Source: Diphasiastrum complanatum
Lineage: Eukaryota; Streptophyta; Lycopodiopsida; Lycopodiales; Lycopodiaceae
DNA: 64,000 bases
NCBI GenBank assembly: GCA_029204225.1
Contig: CM055102.1
Coordinates: 27,320,922-27,384,921, forward strand
Direction of reading: 5' to 3'
Shown piece by piece: positions 10,802-22,079 of this stretch. A program made the translations under genes and the position numbers. Numbering within the stretch: position 1 is the stretch's first letter; each line of letters opens with the position of its first letter. Below the pieces are notes generated by a model. The model made no database searches, had not been told where the DNA came from, and was given only the letters and a program-made list of their open reading frames with translations.

Positions 10802-11610
10802 CAACATATAATATTCATCTTAGCAATTGGCAGCGAATATTTTTTCGATACATTCCTTTTGAACATAACAGTTTGTTAAAAAAGTTGTGTTTTGTGCTTA
10901 TCAGGAGACCACTCAAATTTATATTTCAACTTATAAACCCACTTAGCTCCAATTAACTTTTTTATCTTGAGGAAGATCCACAAGATCCCAAGCATCATTC
11001 TTCGTGATGGATTCACATTCTTTCTACATTACCTTTCTCCAAGATTTATGCTTAGGTGCTTCATAAAATGGTGGTTCAGATACTATTAAATACAACAATG
11101 ATTCGCATTATTCTTTGGTTGTCCTTTTTCTTGAAACTCTAGTTGATCCTTGTTTAGTTCATTCAGGTTGTTCCAAAAACACTATTTTTAACAACTTTGA
11201 AAAACCATTTTTAAAACTTTTCTACATATGTAGGTTCCATTGAATCAAAAGCATTATTTGAGTCAACTTGAGATACTATAGAGTAGATATGACATCATCA
11301 CTGGCAGGTTGACTTTTAAAATCAATAGAACGAGTAAACTCACTACCTATCTTATTTCCTTTGTCATCCACATGTTTATTTGATTGATCAACTAACACAT
11401 TTTCCTTTGTCAAATATGGCATCTCGAATAGTAATTATCTTTCTTGAGTTGGGATCAAACAACTTATATGACTTGGATGTTAGTGAATATCTAATAAAAT
11501 GCAATAATATGATTTGGATCAAGTTTTCTCCTAGTCTCAACATCACGAATATGAACATATATAGTACATCCAAAACTACTTAGATGACCAACACAAGGCT
11601 TATGACCAAT

Positions 11611-13405
11611 GGGGAATTAATTGAGTTTTAGAATTGAACTATAACAAGGCAACGGGAAATTAGTTGAGATTGTAAAACATTCTCATACTATAATAGAGCA
11701 ACTAAGGAGATCATTGTAGAAGAGTCAACTAGCCCTAATAAGCAAGAAATGGTTAATCTTATTTGTGCTTAGTGAAATTATGACAATTCTCTTGGTAGTA
11801 ACATTTACAAAAAATACAATATTTTTTATTGTGTTTTGCAAATTACAATGAAAATTGAACTACATTTAATATTTAACTTCTAACATTTTATAAGATTTCA
11901 AAACAAGTAATTGCATCTCTTCTTCTACGATTTCAATTAGTTAAAAATTTTGGGCCTTCTAAATAATGCTTGATTTTTAGAAAAACTAACATTTAATATA
12001 GAGTTTAGTTATTTATTTTTTTAGTGCTAGATATGTGAAGTGTATTTCATAATTTTGATTATGATTGTGTGATTTTTATGTTTCTTCGATACTTCGTTCT
12101 CACAACTTCATTTAGTTTGACTCTTCAACCCTTTTTATAGCAATCTAAAATTCTAGAAGGGTCAAGATATCTCCTTTCTTTAATCTGTCATAAAGTAAGT
12201 AACTGATTTATGGTTTAAAATGCTCCTATTTCAAATCACACAAGCACGAGGTAACACTTCAAGCTAGCTATTCATCAAAAACACATGAATCCATGAAATA
12301 GCCTCTTTCTTGCCCTCTAGGTTTGTTGCTCTATTCAAGCAAATAGATTAGAAAACGACTTGTGCTTTGGCGCACACAAAAATTTACAGAGAGTACAATA
12401 TCATGAACTTCTTGTGTACAATAGACTTAGATGAGGAAAAAGATAATAAGTTACAAATGTAATGTACAAGTAGTTGGCAAATCATTTCTAACCTCTACGT
12501 TGCTCCGTCTTATTTAGAAAGACCTAAACAAGGCAAAACGTTGAAGGGAATTGCTTTCCATCACTATGATATCCTTTTGTTGACTTAGTTCTTAGGACTT
12601 GTCTCCCGGTGCATATGGAACGCCCCTGCTTCAAGAAGTCCTACAGACAATAAAACATGTGTATCAGCAATTTAAGTTTCATACATTTCGATCCGGAAGT
12701 ATCTCTAAGGTATTGTCAAAAGGACATCAACAACTTTGCAATAATTGACTCTATCCAGAGAGTTTCCATAACAGCTTTAAATGCAACTATGTTGGAAATG
12801 TCAAAAGCACATTGACAACTTTACAATTCGTAGTTGATTTTAATGCCATGATGAAGTTTTTTGTATTATCTTGTATGTCCTTCCTACGAGCACAAGAAAA
12901 ATTTAGCTCCGAACCATTATTCGAAGAAAGCGCATGTCAACCATTAAGCTCATGTTGGAGCTATTCCCTCTTGTATGTTCACATTTTTGTGCAATTTATT
13001 GAAGTAACTAAAACGTCTCACCTCAAGTGATGGAAAGGAAGTCTTTGCCGAAAAGTCACTGTTTGAAGGACTACGGTGAGTTTTAATTACAGAAACAAGA
13101 TCCTGAACTTCAGCAAAAGCGGGTATGTTCAACTTCAAGGATATCATTCGAAAGACAGCTAAAACCAAGCCATTCACGCATACGAAAATAGGGCCGCATG
13201 CAAATATAAACAAAAAAAGAGTTGCTTGATGCATTAGTAGGATGTAACTCGAAGGTCAGAATGGAACAAGCAATGGATTTACCAAGCAAGATATAAGAAC
13301 AGAGAAAGTGTGAGCAAACTTAAGATGGATGAAAGAAAGACACTTTACAAACTTGGAAGCAAGCAATTGAGCATGAACGGCAAGACAAATAATCGCAAAC
13401 AAGAC
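11611..13405. other. AT-rich spacer and probable DnaJ 3' flank
   Basis: 11611-12480 is AT-rich with no frame or repeat recognised. 12480-13405 is less AT-rich and probably holds the 3' untranslated region and downstream DNA of the minus-strand DnaJ gene. A 94-codon minus frame (12950-13234) begins with a hydrophobic stretch but has no known relative, and I do not call it a gene. Confidence 0.4.
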
Positions 13406-13966
13406 TCACCAGCATTGATCTGTCTCCCAGTTGCAGCCGGCCCTCCATTCCCCCCGCCAGTTTCTAAATGCCATCACATCTCTGGAGCCAGAAGCTTTTT
13501 GTATTTGGTAGTCATACAGAGCTCTTGACTCTGGATCTTTCAAAACACTGTAAGCGTCGTAAGCTTCCATGAACTTCCTTTGGTACTCCTCTAGTTGATT
13601 TGGAGATGCAAGATCTGGATGAAACGCCTTCGCTATCCTTCTGAATGACTCTTTTAATTCGTTGTCTGTGACGTCCTCTGGTACTCCTAAAACATTATAG
13701 TGAGTTATGGACCTCTTTTCTTGCATAGTCATCCGTGCGCGTCCCTGTGTTGCTTGCGCAGGGCATAATCTTGGTTTTTGTTGCCACCAATAACATGCAC
13801 CCGAGTTTCGACTTACCTTCAGATGTCGAAAATCCCTAGTCTTCGCAGATGAAGCGGCTGATTCTATTGAGCAGCAGGCGGCGCTCTCCGGGCATCGGAA
13901 GAAGAAGAATTGCATTGGCAACGGGCACTGGATGTGTCTCAGCAAGGAAATAGCAGCCGTTTCCAT
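13406..13966 (-). CDS. Small plastid-type DnaJ (J-domain) protein, DnaJ11-like
   Basis: 186 codons in one exon. Residues about 89-153 form a J domain (HYNVLGVPEDVTDNELKES, then HPD at 116-118, then the DPESRALYD helix-IV end). The J domain recruits Hsp70 and stimulates its ATPase; HPD is the essential contact. There is no Gly/Phe-rich region or zinc domain, so this is a class III (C) J protein. The C-terminus NWETDQCW is, from memory, that of the small plant DnaJ11 group, which argues that the TGA at 13406 is the true stop although a donor-like GGTGAGT overlaps it. Residues 1-80 are Ser/Ala/Arg/Cys-rich with few acidic residues, as in a chloroplast transit peptide. Met80 or Met82 are possible alternative starts. 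It is the only intact host gene in the window. Confidence 0.9.
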   Translation of the reverse strand: METAAISLLRHIQCPLPMQFFFFRCPESAACCSIESAASSAKTRDFRHLKVSRNSGACYWWQQKPRLCPAQATQGRARMTMQEKRSITHYNVLGVPEDVTDNELKESFRRIAKAFHPDLASPNQLEEYQRKFMEAYDAYSVLKDPESRALYDYQIQKASGSRDVMAFRNWRGEWRAGCNWETDQCW

Positions 13967-14061
13967 TTCAGAAAAAGCACATATCCGGTTTCTTGTTTGG
14001 TTTATCTGTGTTCTAAACCTTGCACAAAGAACCTAATCTGATGTTTAGCTTTTGGGCTAAA

Positions 14062-14068
14062 TTATATC
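14062..14068 (-). promoter_or_regulatory. Possible TATA box of the DnaJ gene
   Basis: Minus-strand GATATAATTTAG lies about 95-100 bp before the start codon, a plausible TATA distance. No transcript evidence is available, and AT-rich matches are common here. Confidence 0.3.
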
Positions 14069-14210
14069 ATCATTATGCGTTTTTGATACATTACAGATTG
14101 TAGTACCATAGCATAAATGCGAGCATTTCACTTATCTCGTTACGCTCTGGAATTTATCTTCGAAAGTGGATGCTGTGGAGTGAAAATATTCCGTTTCTTG
14201 ATCATAAAAG

Positions 14211-14312
14211 GTGCAAAAACACGTAAACGTATATCCGCTCCAAAGTGTAAAAATACGAAAAACGTAACCGCTCCAAAAGATGAACAAACACGAAAACGTA
14301 TCCGCTACAAAT
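14211..14312. repeat. Three degenerate 34-bp repeats upstream of the DnaJ gene
   Basis: Units start at 14211, 14245 and 14279. Each contains an A-rich stretch, an ACG-x-AAACGTA core and CCGCTMCAAA. They lie 245-346 bp before the DnaJ start codon. The repeated AACGT cores could be regulatory, but this is inference. Confidence 0.7.
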
Positions 14313-14795
14313 TGTTGAGACAAGTTTCAGCACCTCAGATCCATTTCAGCATCGTTCAAGATATCAAAGACAGCAAAGCTCCTGCTCTCTTCTCACCCTA
14401 TCCAAGCCCGAAAACCACAGATCCGTACTGGTTTCATGAAACCGCGCTTCCTTAAACCCCAAAAAAGATGAAAGCATCTGATAGTCCCCAGATGCAGTGC
14501 AATTACATATACTATTCGAGATGCATATGAGCACACAGACGGTGCAGAGCAGATGCTTTTTCTGTGGCGTTTCTCCCTCAGATAAAACTAAATCCAGGAA
14601 TCTTGTGAAATCAAAGCAGATCTTCCCAAAATTAAACCAGATCCTTCACAAAATCAATCAGCAGCAGCAGCAACAGCCAGAGTCAGATATGGCTGGCGGA
14701 AGCGATCCAGGATCCTTAATTTCATCGTCTTTCCTTCTCCTTCACGATCCTCCTCAGTTTATCATCCATTCTGAGCACCCCTGCATATCTCTCCT

Positions 14796-14805
14796 GCCAC
14801 GTGGC
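14796..14805. promoter_or_regulatory. G-box palindrome GCCACGTGGC
   Basis: A perfect 10-bp palindrome around CACGTG, the classic plant bZIP/bHLH site, about 830 bp upstream of the DnaJ start. It could also serve an unseen plus-strand gene. Confidence 0.4.
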
Positions 14806-14873
14806 GCTCATCGCCTGGCTGGCGCTTACATGTCCAACGCGGCAATTGGATGGGTGGGGTGGGGGCGTGGTTA

Positions 14874-14883
14874 TGACACGTCA
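14874..14883. promoter_or_regulatory. ACGT-core site TGACACGTCA
   Basis: A bZIP-type ACGT element 70 bp from the G-box. Clustering of two ACGT sites is typical of light- or ABA-responsive plant promoters; function here is inferred only. Confidence 0.35.
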
Positions 14884-14909
14884 TCAGGTGGTAGGAGATC
14901 CCATCTAGT

Positions 14910-14934
14910 GGGGGGGGGGGGGGGGGGGGGGGGG
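14910..14934 (+). repeat. Homopolymer run of 25 G
   Basis: 25 consecutive G on the plus strand, following a G-rich stretch (GGGTGGGGTGGGGGCG at about 14851). Such a run can form intramolecular quadruplexes and is unstable in copying and sequencing, so its length is uncertain. It creates a false poly-Gly in the overlapping frame 14497-15042. Confidence 0.9.
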
Positions 14935-15120
14935 TTCATACAGGGAGCATGGCCATATCTATATCACCTAATTTTCATTAAAACAATAACATTCATATTA
15001 AATAATGCCATTGTGAGGCCAAATTCAAATTCAACTTACTAATTTTATTCTTGTATATTATATAACCTAGACAAGCTAAAAAGATCTCATTTGTTTTTTT
15101 TCACAAATGATGTGATGTGT

Positions 15121-15237
15121 TGTAATTCTCAACTCTCAAAGTACGAAGGACTCATTGGTTGTAATTTTCAACTCTCAAAGTCTAAAGAGTTCATTACATG
15201 TGATTTTCAGCTTGCAAAGTACAACCAACTCATAAAT
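15121..15237. repeat. 39-bp tandem repeat, three units
   Basis: Units start at 15121, 15160 and 15199. Each reads TGTRATTYTCARCTYKCAAAG followed by a variable end and TCAT. Period 39 bp. No coding potential. Confidence 0.85.
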
Positions 15238-15281
15238 GGAGTCTTGAAAATGAAGCTCGAGCCTCCCATATGTTAACGCGC

Positions 15282-16190
15282 TAGGCCATTCTTGTGTAAG
15301 GTGGCACAAAGTTGAGGATTCGCGGTGCTGGAGGCCCCACATACTCAAGCTCTGTACCCAATCTTTGCCATATGGCATGCAATCATGTTGTGGGTCCCAC
15401 AGTGAAGCGGTAGGCCATTTTTGTGCCAAGTGGCATGAATTCATTGATCATAGATTATTGTTGGCCCCACATGTTAAAGTTTTATTCTAGGATTGTTCAA
15501 TGTGGCAAAACATAATTTACCCAATCTTTTTCGCATTACAACAATGTCTATTCCTTTCTTAATAACTTATGTGCACTCTGAACAATTTACGACTCATGTC
15601 TTACAATTTCTAGAGCTAAATCTTTTGTTCATTTTTAGCTTTGCCATGGTGGCTACAAGCGATAAGCTGTTGTGGAGACTTTTAACGCTGTTGTGGAGAT
15701 TTGTTAAAAGTTGCGCTGTCACTCTCACTCTTAGGTGCATTTGAGCATTAAAATGAGTTTTTTAGATTTGTTAATTCTTACAAAATGCAATCTTCATTTC
15801 AATTTTCAAAATTTTAATGATTTGAATTTCCTATGCAAGGCAAAGCTTCTTGTGATGTATAGATATCTCACCTTGTTTTTTCTCTCATCCTATTGACTTT
15901 CCTTTCTTTTTGTCTTGCATGCATGGTTTGTATCATTGTTGGACCCACACAACCAAATACAAGGTAGATAATGCTTTGCAAGAGTTGGCGTTGACGACTA
16001 CATTCTATCCCATTGGTGCTTGGCTTTTTATGTATGGTTCATATTGATGTTGGCCCTACATAAGCACATAATAATATGCTTGAAAATTTTGGTTTAGTTG
16101 ATCAAATCTCCATACGCTACATTCTTTTGTTTTGGAGCTTGGCATGGCATGAATGATTTATGTCATAGTTGACCCTATGAGGGAAATTAG
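15282..16190. repeat. Degenerate repeat family, period roughly 110-130 bp
   Basis: The block TAGGCCATT-YTTGTG...GTGGCA...GGCCCCACAT occurs at about 15282 and 15410. A related block, GCATG-x-ATGGTTYATAT-x-ATTGTTGGMCCYACA, occurs near 15921, 16026 and 16140. The shared end TTGGCCCCACAT or similar links them. This looks like an eroded satellite or an LTR with internal repeats. Alignment is needed to define the unit. Confidence 0.5.
15493..15744 (+). other. Open frame of unknown status inside the repeat region
   Basis: 83 codons, rich in Phe and Leu, with no motif. It lies between blocks of the degenerate repeat family, so it is probably chance. Listed only so that this stretch is described. Confidence 0.1.
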
Positions 16191-16416
16191 ATGGCTGGAC
16201 AAAACATTGTTGGTGATAAAATCTCAATAGCTCAATTATGGTAAGGTTTTGGGACCAAATGCAAGGCTTACTTATTTGAAAAATTTACTAGGGTGTTTCT
16301 CACATAAAGTCTTAGGGACCATATTGCATAGATAGTTATAAGTCATGTATAAAGTATTTGAAAATTTTTTGGCAACATACTCCAACTAAATCGAGTTCAT
16401 GCACAAAGCTATTTCA

Positions 16417-16860
16417 TCAAAAAATCACTTTACAACTTTGTGGAACTTTATAATCTAAAAGACAACATAGAGCAAAACTAATGTGAAGAGTGGCCAAGTT
16501 TCCTAATAAATTGCCTCCAACATTACACAACCCAACATAGTTGTAAGCCATAGAAACCAAATCACCATGAGATGACAACTTTGCTAGATCCTTCAAACAC
16601 AAACTTGACCTGATATTTTCCATATCTATTGCAATTAACAACCATTTCAAAACATGGCAACTATGCTTGGGCACTCTCCAATGTGACTGTGGAAGAATGT
16701 AACCCACTTTGCATCTAAGTGCTTATTTAACAAAACCAATTCTCTAGTATTAACATTGGCTATTATGTTGTAATGAGTAAGTAAATCTTTCGATGATACA
16801 CAATCCTTGTCTAGACATGCATTCCTTTTGCTATGGATCAACATAAACAAACACGTTCAA
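16417..16860 (-). pseudogene. Possible pentatricopeptide-repeat (PPR) relic
   Basis: Two overlapping minus-strand frames (16647-16850 and 16417-16707) read as decayed PPR repeats. One run reads LLTHYNIIANVNTRELVLLN followed by KHLDAKWVTFFHSHIG, which tracks the PLS-type pattern LL-x-MYAKCG-NV-xx-ARLVF...VTW-x-SMIG. The next gives LCLKDLAKLSSHGD, like VLKACA-x-LSSL-x-xG. A frame change lies between them. PPR proteins bind organellar RNA. The assignment rests on pattern alone. Confidence 0.4.
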
Positions 16861-18640
16861 TCACATCCTCTCCCTTCAATAGATGTCTACTGATCAAGAG
16901 AGAAAGATATGCTTCCCACCATATTAAAACTTTGTTGGCATACCATTAAGACCATGCGCCCTATCCTTACTCATATGGCAGAAATCCCTCTTCAATCACT
17001 CTATCTCAAAGGGTAATTAGAGGTTCCGTAGCTTCTTCCTCAACTAGAACTTTCTATGTACAATAATAAGACTCCCAAGAGATGGCTCCATCTCCTTTAA
17101 GATCTTGAAGTTATTGAATTTTTTTTTAGAAAGTCTCCTAAAACTATCTAATTTTCCTAGCTTATCACGTTTATATTAACTTCATAATGTTCTTTATTTA
17201 TTATTTTTTCTTCTCAAAATCATATTGTCCTTTTTAAGCTATCTAAGATAGAAAGTATATGGAGGTCACCATTTTGTGCATAATGTCCTACTCTGACTAC
17301 TCAAACCATTCAAGAGTATAGACACATCTTCTTTGTCTCAAACTCTAGGTGCATAAACTCCAACTAGCCAATATTCTTAGGGAAGGACCCTAAGGAAGCT
17401 TTCATCATACAAAGTTGATTTAAGTACATGAGTTAGTCTATGTCTACAATATAAAGTTGATGTAATTACTTAAGGTTAGGCTTTGTACATGGTTAATATT
17501 TGTGAGCCTTTTGACGAGCCAAATTATAGTATGTGCATGTGTTTTTCATCTCGTAGTTAACATGTAGTTAGCATAAAATGTTTTATAATTAACTTGACAC
17601 CTGGAATGGTTCTATCAAATCTAGTAGAGTGGCGAAAGTCTTTTCTCAATTTATAGTATAATAAAAAAGAGCTGCATCTCCTCTCCATATAGTTCATGGA
17701 TTTGCAGGTATCTTCATACACACCATTTTGAGAAAAAGTTGGGTGTACTATGCTCAAGTGAGCTCTTTCATTAAAATACCATCCATTGGTACTGAACCTT
17801 TTGATTGTAATATCAATTTTCTCTCAATTTGTGCTTTCAATGTAATGTCATTGGTATGAATATTTATTCTTAGTGGATTACAATGTGATTGAATTTTTTG
17901 ATCATCAATCCAACAACAACACACATTTGGAACTATATCGTAGAAGGAGATTTGCTAATTTGCACTCATGCGCACAAGAAACACTATTAGAACAGAGTAT
18001 CCTATGTGGGAATTGCAAACATCACTAGACATCTCCAATTATTATCCAGGTCACTATGATAATAATCCAAAGTGTGTCACTCTTTTTGAGTTGCCATAGA
18101 CATTATTCACAAATTTAATAGATGGTCATAATTTTTCTTTTCAAATTTTTTATTCAAATCATATGATCAAAAAACTTTCTACCACATCAATAGTAACTTT
18201 TTTAAAACATTTATGAACAAACTTACGTAACAAAAACCGCAATAAGTGGTTCTAGTTGTGGAAAACATATTTTAGCCATTGTTTTGAACAAGAGAATGTT
18301 AAGATTCACCAATGATAAGACCTTTGGTTAAACCATTAGAACTAGAATCTGGTTTAAATTTCCAAGTAAAACACGATGACATTTGTTTTGGGACTTTGAC
18401 CTAAAAAAGAGTAATCTTTTTTGGTGTTTTTTAATGGTCCTAGTTCTAGGCCAAAATCATGGATTTTTTTAATAAATCTCTAAATTTTGTTTTTTCAAAA
18501 AATCCAAAAAATGCATATTATAAATAAAGAACTACAAGTTTTTTGTTGCAAACTTCATAAAGCCATCATAATTACAAATGAAATAATAACTCGAAATCCC
18601 ATTGAAATACAAAACAACTTAAATTATATTTGCACATTCT
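16861..18640. other. Spacer, no gene seen
   Basis: AT-rich with short frames only. An imperfect inverted pair (ATTAGAACTAGAA near 18340 and CCTAGTTCTAGG near 18434) is the only structure noted. If the 18.6-24.7 kb module is a transposon, its left terminus should lie here; I could not find it. Confidence 0.4.
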
Positions 18641-18645
18641 TTTTT

Positions 18646-21600
18646 TTAAAGTACATTTTCTAAGGAATTTTCACTGATGCATCTCAATTCAGAACTTGAC
18701 ATGTTCTCAACACTCTCGTTTTCAGCTGATGAAGTGGAAGACCCATCTTCGTCATCAGAGTCAACTGACATATCTTCCTTAGAATCCGTGTCTAATGTTG
18801 ACAAAAAACCTTGTAAATCAGCTTTTCTCTGTTGATGATGAGTGGAGGATGATGGTTTTTCCAGTAATCCATGTCGTTCTTTCAATATAGGTATAGTTGA
18901 CTTTCGTAGATGATTGGTCATTGTTAATTCAAAATTAAATGCCAAACATCTACATCTTGTAGATTCAAATCGTCGACTCTTGGTTGATTTTTTGGCAGTA
19001 TCTTTCTCTTGCCCTTTGGATCTACTTGCAACATTGTGAGTTCGTACCTTCCCAAAAAAGCATTCGTTGAAGTGGTGCGCAACCAATGGACATGTAGTAC
19101 TTTTGTTTGATTGCTATTTTGAATAAGACTAAGTACTTTGGCAATCCAAAATGGATGTCCTCCATTGTTTTCTGAAGCTAGAAGTGGAACAAGGCTTCCA
19201 ATTTGGATTTCATTCAAATCACCACACCATTTCATTTTTGCAGCTTTTACACACCCACATAAATTTCACGTTCCTCACCTTGCACAAGCTGCAAGAAATC
19301 ATTATCTCGAGGAAGATATGAAGTTTCGACAATTGTAGTTGATGTTCCTAATTTATGAGGCCAATGAAATTTTTCAGTTGTTGATGTATGTTCGAGATTG
19401 AGCAAATCGATTTTTTGTTCCTCGAAAAAGTCCCAATGTTGATCAAACTCATCAAAAAAATGATAAGCTGCATGAATATCTGATTCCAAAAAATATAATG
19501 AGGGAAATGGATCAATCTCACGATGTTCTCTTTGCGCCTTTTGTTCTTCTAGCAAGAACTTCAAGGGAGACAACACAACAATCTTGATTTGAGTCGATGG
19601 AATACTAAGCAAAAATCGAACTCCTTCAAGAGGTAGCCATGAAACTGAATCTGAAAATAGTTTGTCCCATAATAATATAATGTCTGATTCGTTACATTTG
19701 ATTTTATACTAGTGTTGAAAGCTAATATCATTAATATTAGCTACGCATTGCTCTGTTTCATTGGACGCCTTAACATAATCACGAAAATCATATGTGTATC
19801 TGATTAATGACACGTTTGGCTTTGGCACATACGATTTCTCAACAATGCTTTGAAGCCTTGGTAAAGAAAATGCTTTCTTGCGTCTCAACCTCTTAGAAAA
19901 GCAACTAAACATTTGATCAATTTGATCGTGGGCTACCAACAAAAATCCTATTTTTATTTTTTTGAAATTCTTTTCTCCACTAGCATGGACAAGTATGCCA
20001 AAACAGTTTGGTTTTTATTTTTCCTAGCAGTGTTGTCAAGCTCCAAATAAAGTATTTCTGGAAGATTTTCACCAAATTCGCAAATTATCTTATGTACAAT
20101 GGTGATCGTCAAATTTGGATCGTTTCGAATATTGGGATAATTAAAAAAGACCTTGGACTCTCAAGTGCCATTAAACACAAGTGCTCCAACGAGATGAACC
20201 TGAATAGAATCTGCCTCGTTCAAATTTTTGGGCACTCTGACAAAATGAGACAACATTGTTTTCTTCTGATCCATGCCATCAATAACAAGGCCCAGATATT
20301 TTTGTGGATATTCCAAACATTTTTTTTCGATGCTTTGCCAACTTTTGTCTTTCAACTGTTTGTTGATCCCTATGCAGTTGAAGAGCTTTTGCAGCATCCA
20401 CTAAAAATACAATGATTCACTTATTTAATAGAATAAAGATCATACCATAATGATATTAAAAAAGATTGCAACTTAAATTTTTTCAAAACAAAAAGTATTA
20501 AAATGAAAGACAAATTTGATTAATATTTACCTTTCTCATCATTGGTCTTTGCAAGTTGTTTTGTAGACTTTAAAAACTCGCAAGTGGAGCATACTGTCAT
20601 TCATGTTTTTTTAAAAATATTTATCAGTCCAAAATCTCTTTTCCAAATTCGAAAAAAATATGAAACTCGAATATGGAACATTTTTTGTTTTGGCAAACTC
20701 TTTGTACATCAAAAATAATTTTAATTTTGTAAAATTATCTAGCAAGTGAGAATATAAGAAATTAGGCAATTTCTCTCCATGCACATCTATGAAATGTTTT
20801 AGCCAAGCAGTTGTATTTAAAGCATCTGGAGAAACAGTTCGACCTTGTAACGATCCCGTAATGTTGGGTCTTTCTGAAGTCGTGCATGCATTCGTTGAAG
20901 CCGTGAGTTTCCGATTGCGTGAACTGCTTTGTAATCTTTGCAACAAACCTCCAAAGCATTTAAAAAATACAAAAATGAGTTTTGTCCAGCCTCACTGTTA
21001 CACACAAATAGTAATTTCTCTCATCCTTACTTCGTAAAAAGAAGTTTGATCTTAATTTTTCAATTTTTCTGATACTCAGCTTTTGCAAACAACAGGATGA
21101 GCAGCAAATAATATTCTGTATCTTTCGAATCTCAGATTTTGTAATCAACTGTTTTTTACGATTCGTTAAATCAGGTGAGGATCTCAAGTCTCTCTTGTAT
21201 TTTTCTTTTTGTTTGGAGTCTGATCTATAAATTGAACTTGTAACACTAGTAGGTGCTTGAACTGGTTGATAATGTGTTAGAATTTCATGACTCGAAATTC
21301 TGGCTCCAACCTCAAAATGTTCTGGACCCTCAGAAGGTTCTAAATTTTCAACGAATATAGGCCTTTTAGATTTAACACAATGAACATCACTTTGAGAAGG
21401 TCTCCTACGAACATGAGGAAAGCTTGAACGTTGCGGATCAACAGACTTACGCAGACTGTTGATTTACTAGAATCAGTAACTGAGTTAATTGAAGCTTTTG
21501 ACTCATCACTCAACGATTCAACTTGTTCAAAAAAACAATGTTCTAATTGTGTAGAGCTTGTATCTGAAGAGGAGGACAAGGTCGAAAGATTTGACACAAG

Positions 21601-21824
21601 TTGAGTTACGGACGTCATTTCTTGAAAAGTACTTGCGTGAGGAATTTCAGAAGATGAACGGGTAAATGATGATGATGTCACATCATTTATGAAAATATGT
21701 TGAGAATCAGGAGTGACTTTATAGAAAAAGCTTTCATTGGAAATATCAGATGAAGATGATGCACTTGTTGCAACGTATTGAGTTACAACTACTGGAATAG
21801 AAGAGGTAGAACTACTTGACATCG
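18646..21824 (-). pseudogene. Decayed DUF7869-type gene, possible transposase
   Basis: Minus-strand frames in several registers form one long protein. N-terminal: Ser/Thr-rich, 21340-21822. Then a Cys-rich segment (ICCSSCCLQ, about 21100). Then a conserved middle domain at 20611-21005 (CKDYKAVHAIGNSRLQRMHA; GRTVSPDALNTTAWLKHFID) and VCSTCEFLK (about 20577-20600). A GT-AG intron follows at 20401-20530. Next come IDGMDQ (about 20269-20283), LDNTARKNKN (about 20016-20040) and VAHDQIDQMFS (about 19911-19936). The C-terminal PFWIAKV...VHWL domain (about 19050-19160) and acidic tail end at 18646. I recognise this order from the family called DUF7869, whose spaced acidic residues suggest an RNase H-like, DDE-transposase-like core; that reading is inference. 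At least five frameshifts and a TGA at 20161-20163 inactivate it. The usual GHTHDxID motif is shortened to AHDQID. Confidence 0.65.
20401..20530 (-). other. Predicted intron in the DUF7869-type gene
   Basis: On the minus strand the coding reading ...AKTNDEK is followed by G|GTAAATATT. A pyrimidine-rich end ...TGTATTTTTAG leads into VDAAKALQLHRDQQ. 130 bp, AT-rich, typical plant GT-AG intron. Confidence 0.6.
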
Positions 21825-22079
21825 TAACCTTAAAAAATATTCTAACTATGTACTTATGCTAAGCATAGACCCGTTAAAATAGTTAACACATAAAATTGAA
21901 TGTGCTCCACAAACTTAACTGCAACCTATGTTGGTCATAGAACAAATAAAAAGCTATGTGAACCTCAATAGATGGAAACAAGAAAAACAACTAAATGCAA
22001 ATGAGCAACAAGCCTAGAAAGTAACTGGTTAATTGAAATTTCCAATGGCTACCATGCCTTAAATATTGTTTGGCAGCAT

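Larger units (their letters stand above)
9560..11610 (-). pseudogene. Degenerate copia relic, integrase end to RNase H (copia-4)
   Basis: Minus-strand readings with many stops follow the copia pol order. About 11480-11600 has the integrase tail (HLSSFGCTIYVHIRD, then RRKLDPN). 10800-11080 has the RT start (Asn-Asp-Ala-Trp-Asp-Leu-Val-Asp-Leu-Pro-Gln-Asp-Lys-Lys). 10140-10640 has the RT core in pieces. 9640-9900 has RNase H (SWKSKKRATITLSFTEPKS, FWLRRLFEKLEVPQ, then SAHTKNIETHYYI). A foldback sequence (9931-10075) and a 70-bp duplication (10662-10801) lie inside it. Confidence 0.75.

Noticed and set aside
12950-13234. 94-codon minus frame with a hydrophobic start resembling a signal peptide
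   Set aside because: It lies downstream of the DnaJ gene in probable 3' flank, has no recognisable family and no supporting context.
13403-13412. Splice donor at the end of the DnaJ frame (TGCTGGTGAGT)
   Set aside because: It looks like a donor, but the frame ends in NWETDQCW, the known terminus of small plant DnaJ11-type proteins, so the stop is accepted as genuine.
14497-15042. 181-codon plus-strand frame starting MQLHILFEMHMST with a poly-Gln and poly-Gly stretch
   Set aside because: The Gly run is produced by the 25-G homopolymer, the frame has no known domain, and codon use is not convincing. A first exon of an unseen gene starting at MAGGSDPGS (about 14690) cannot be excluded.
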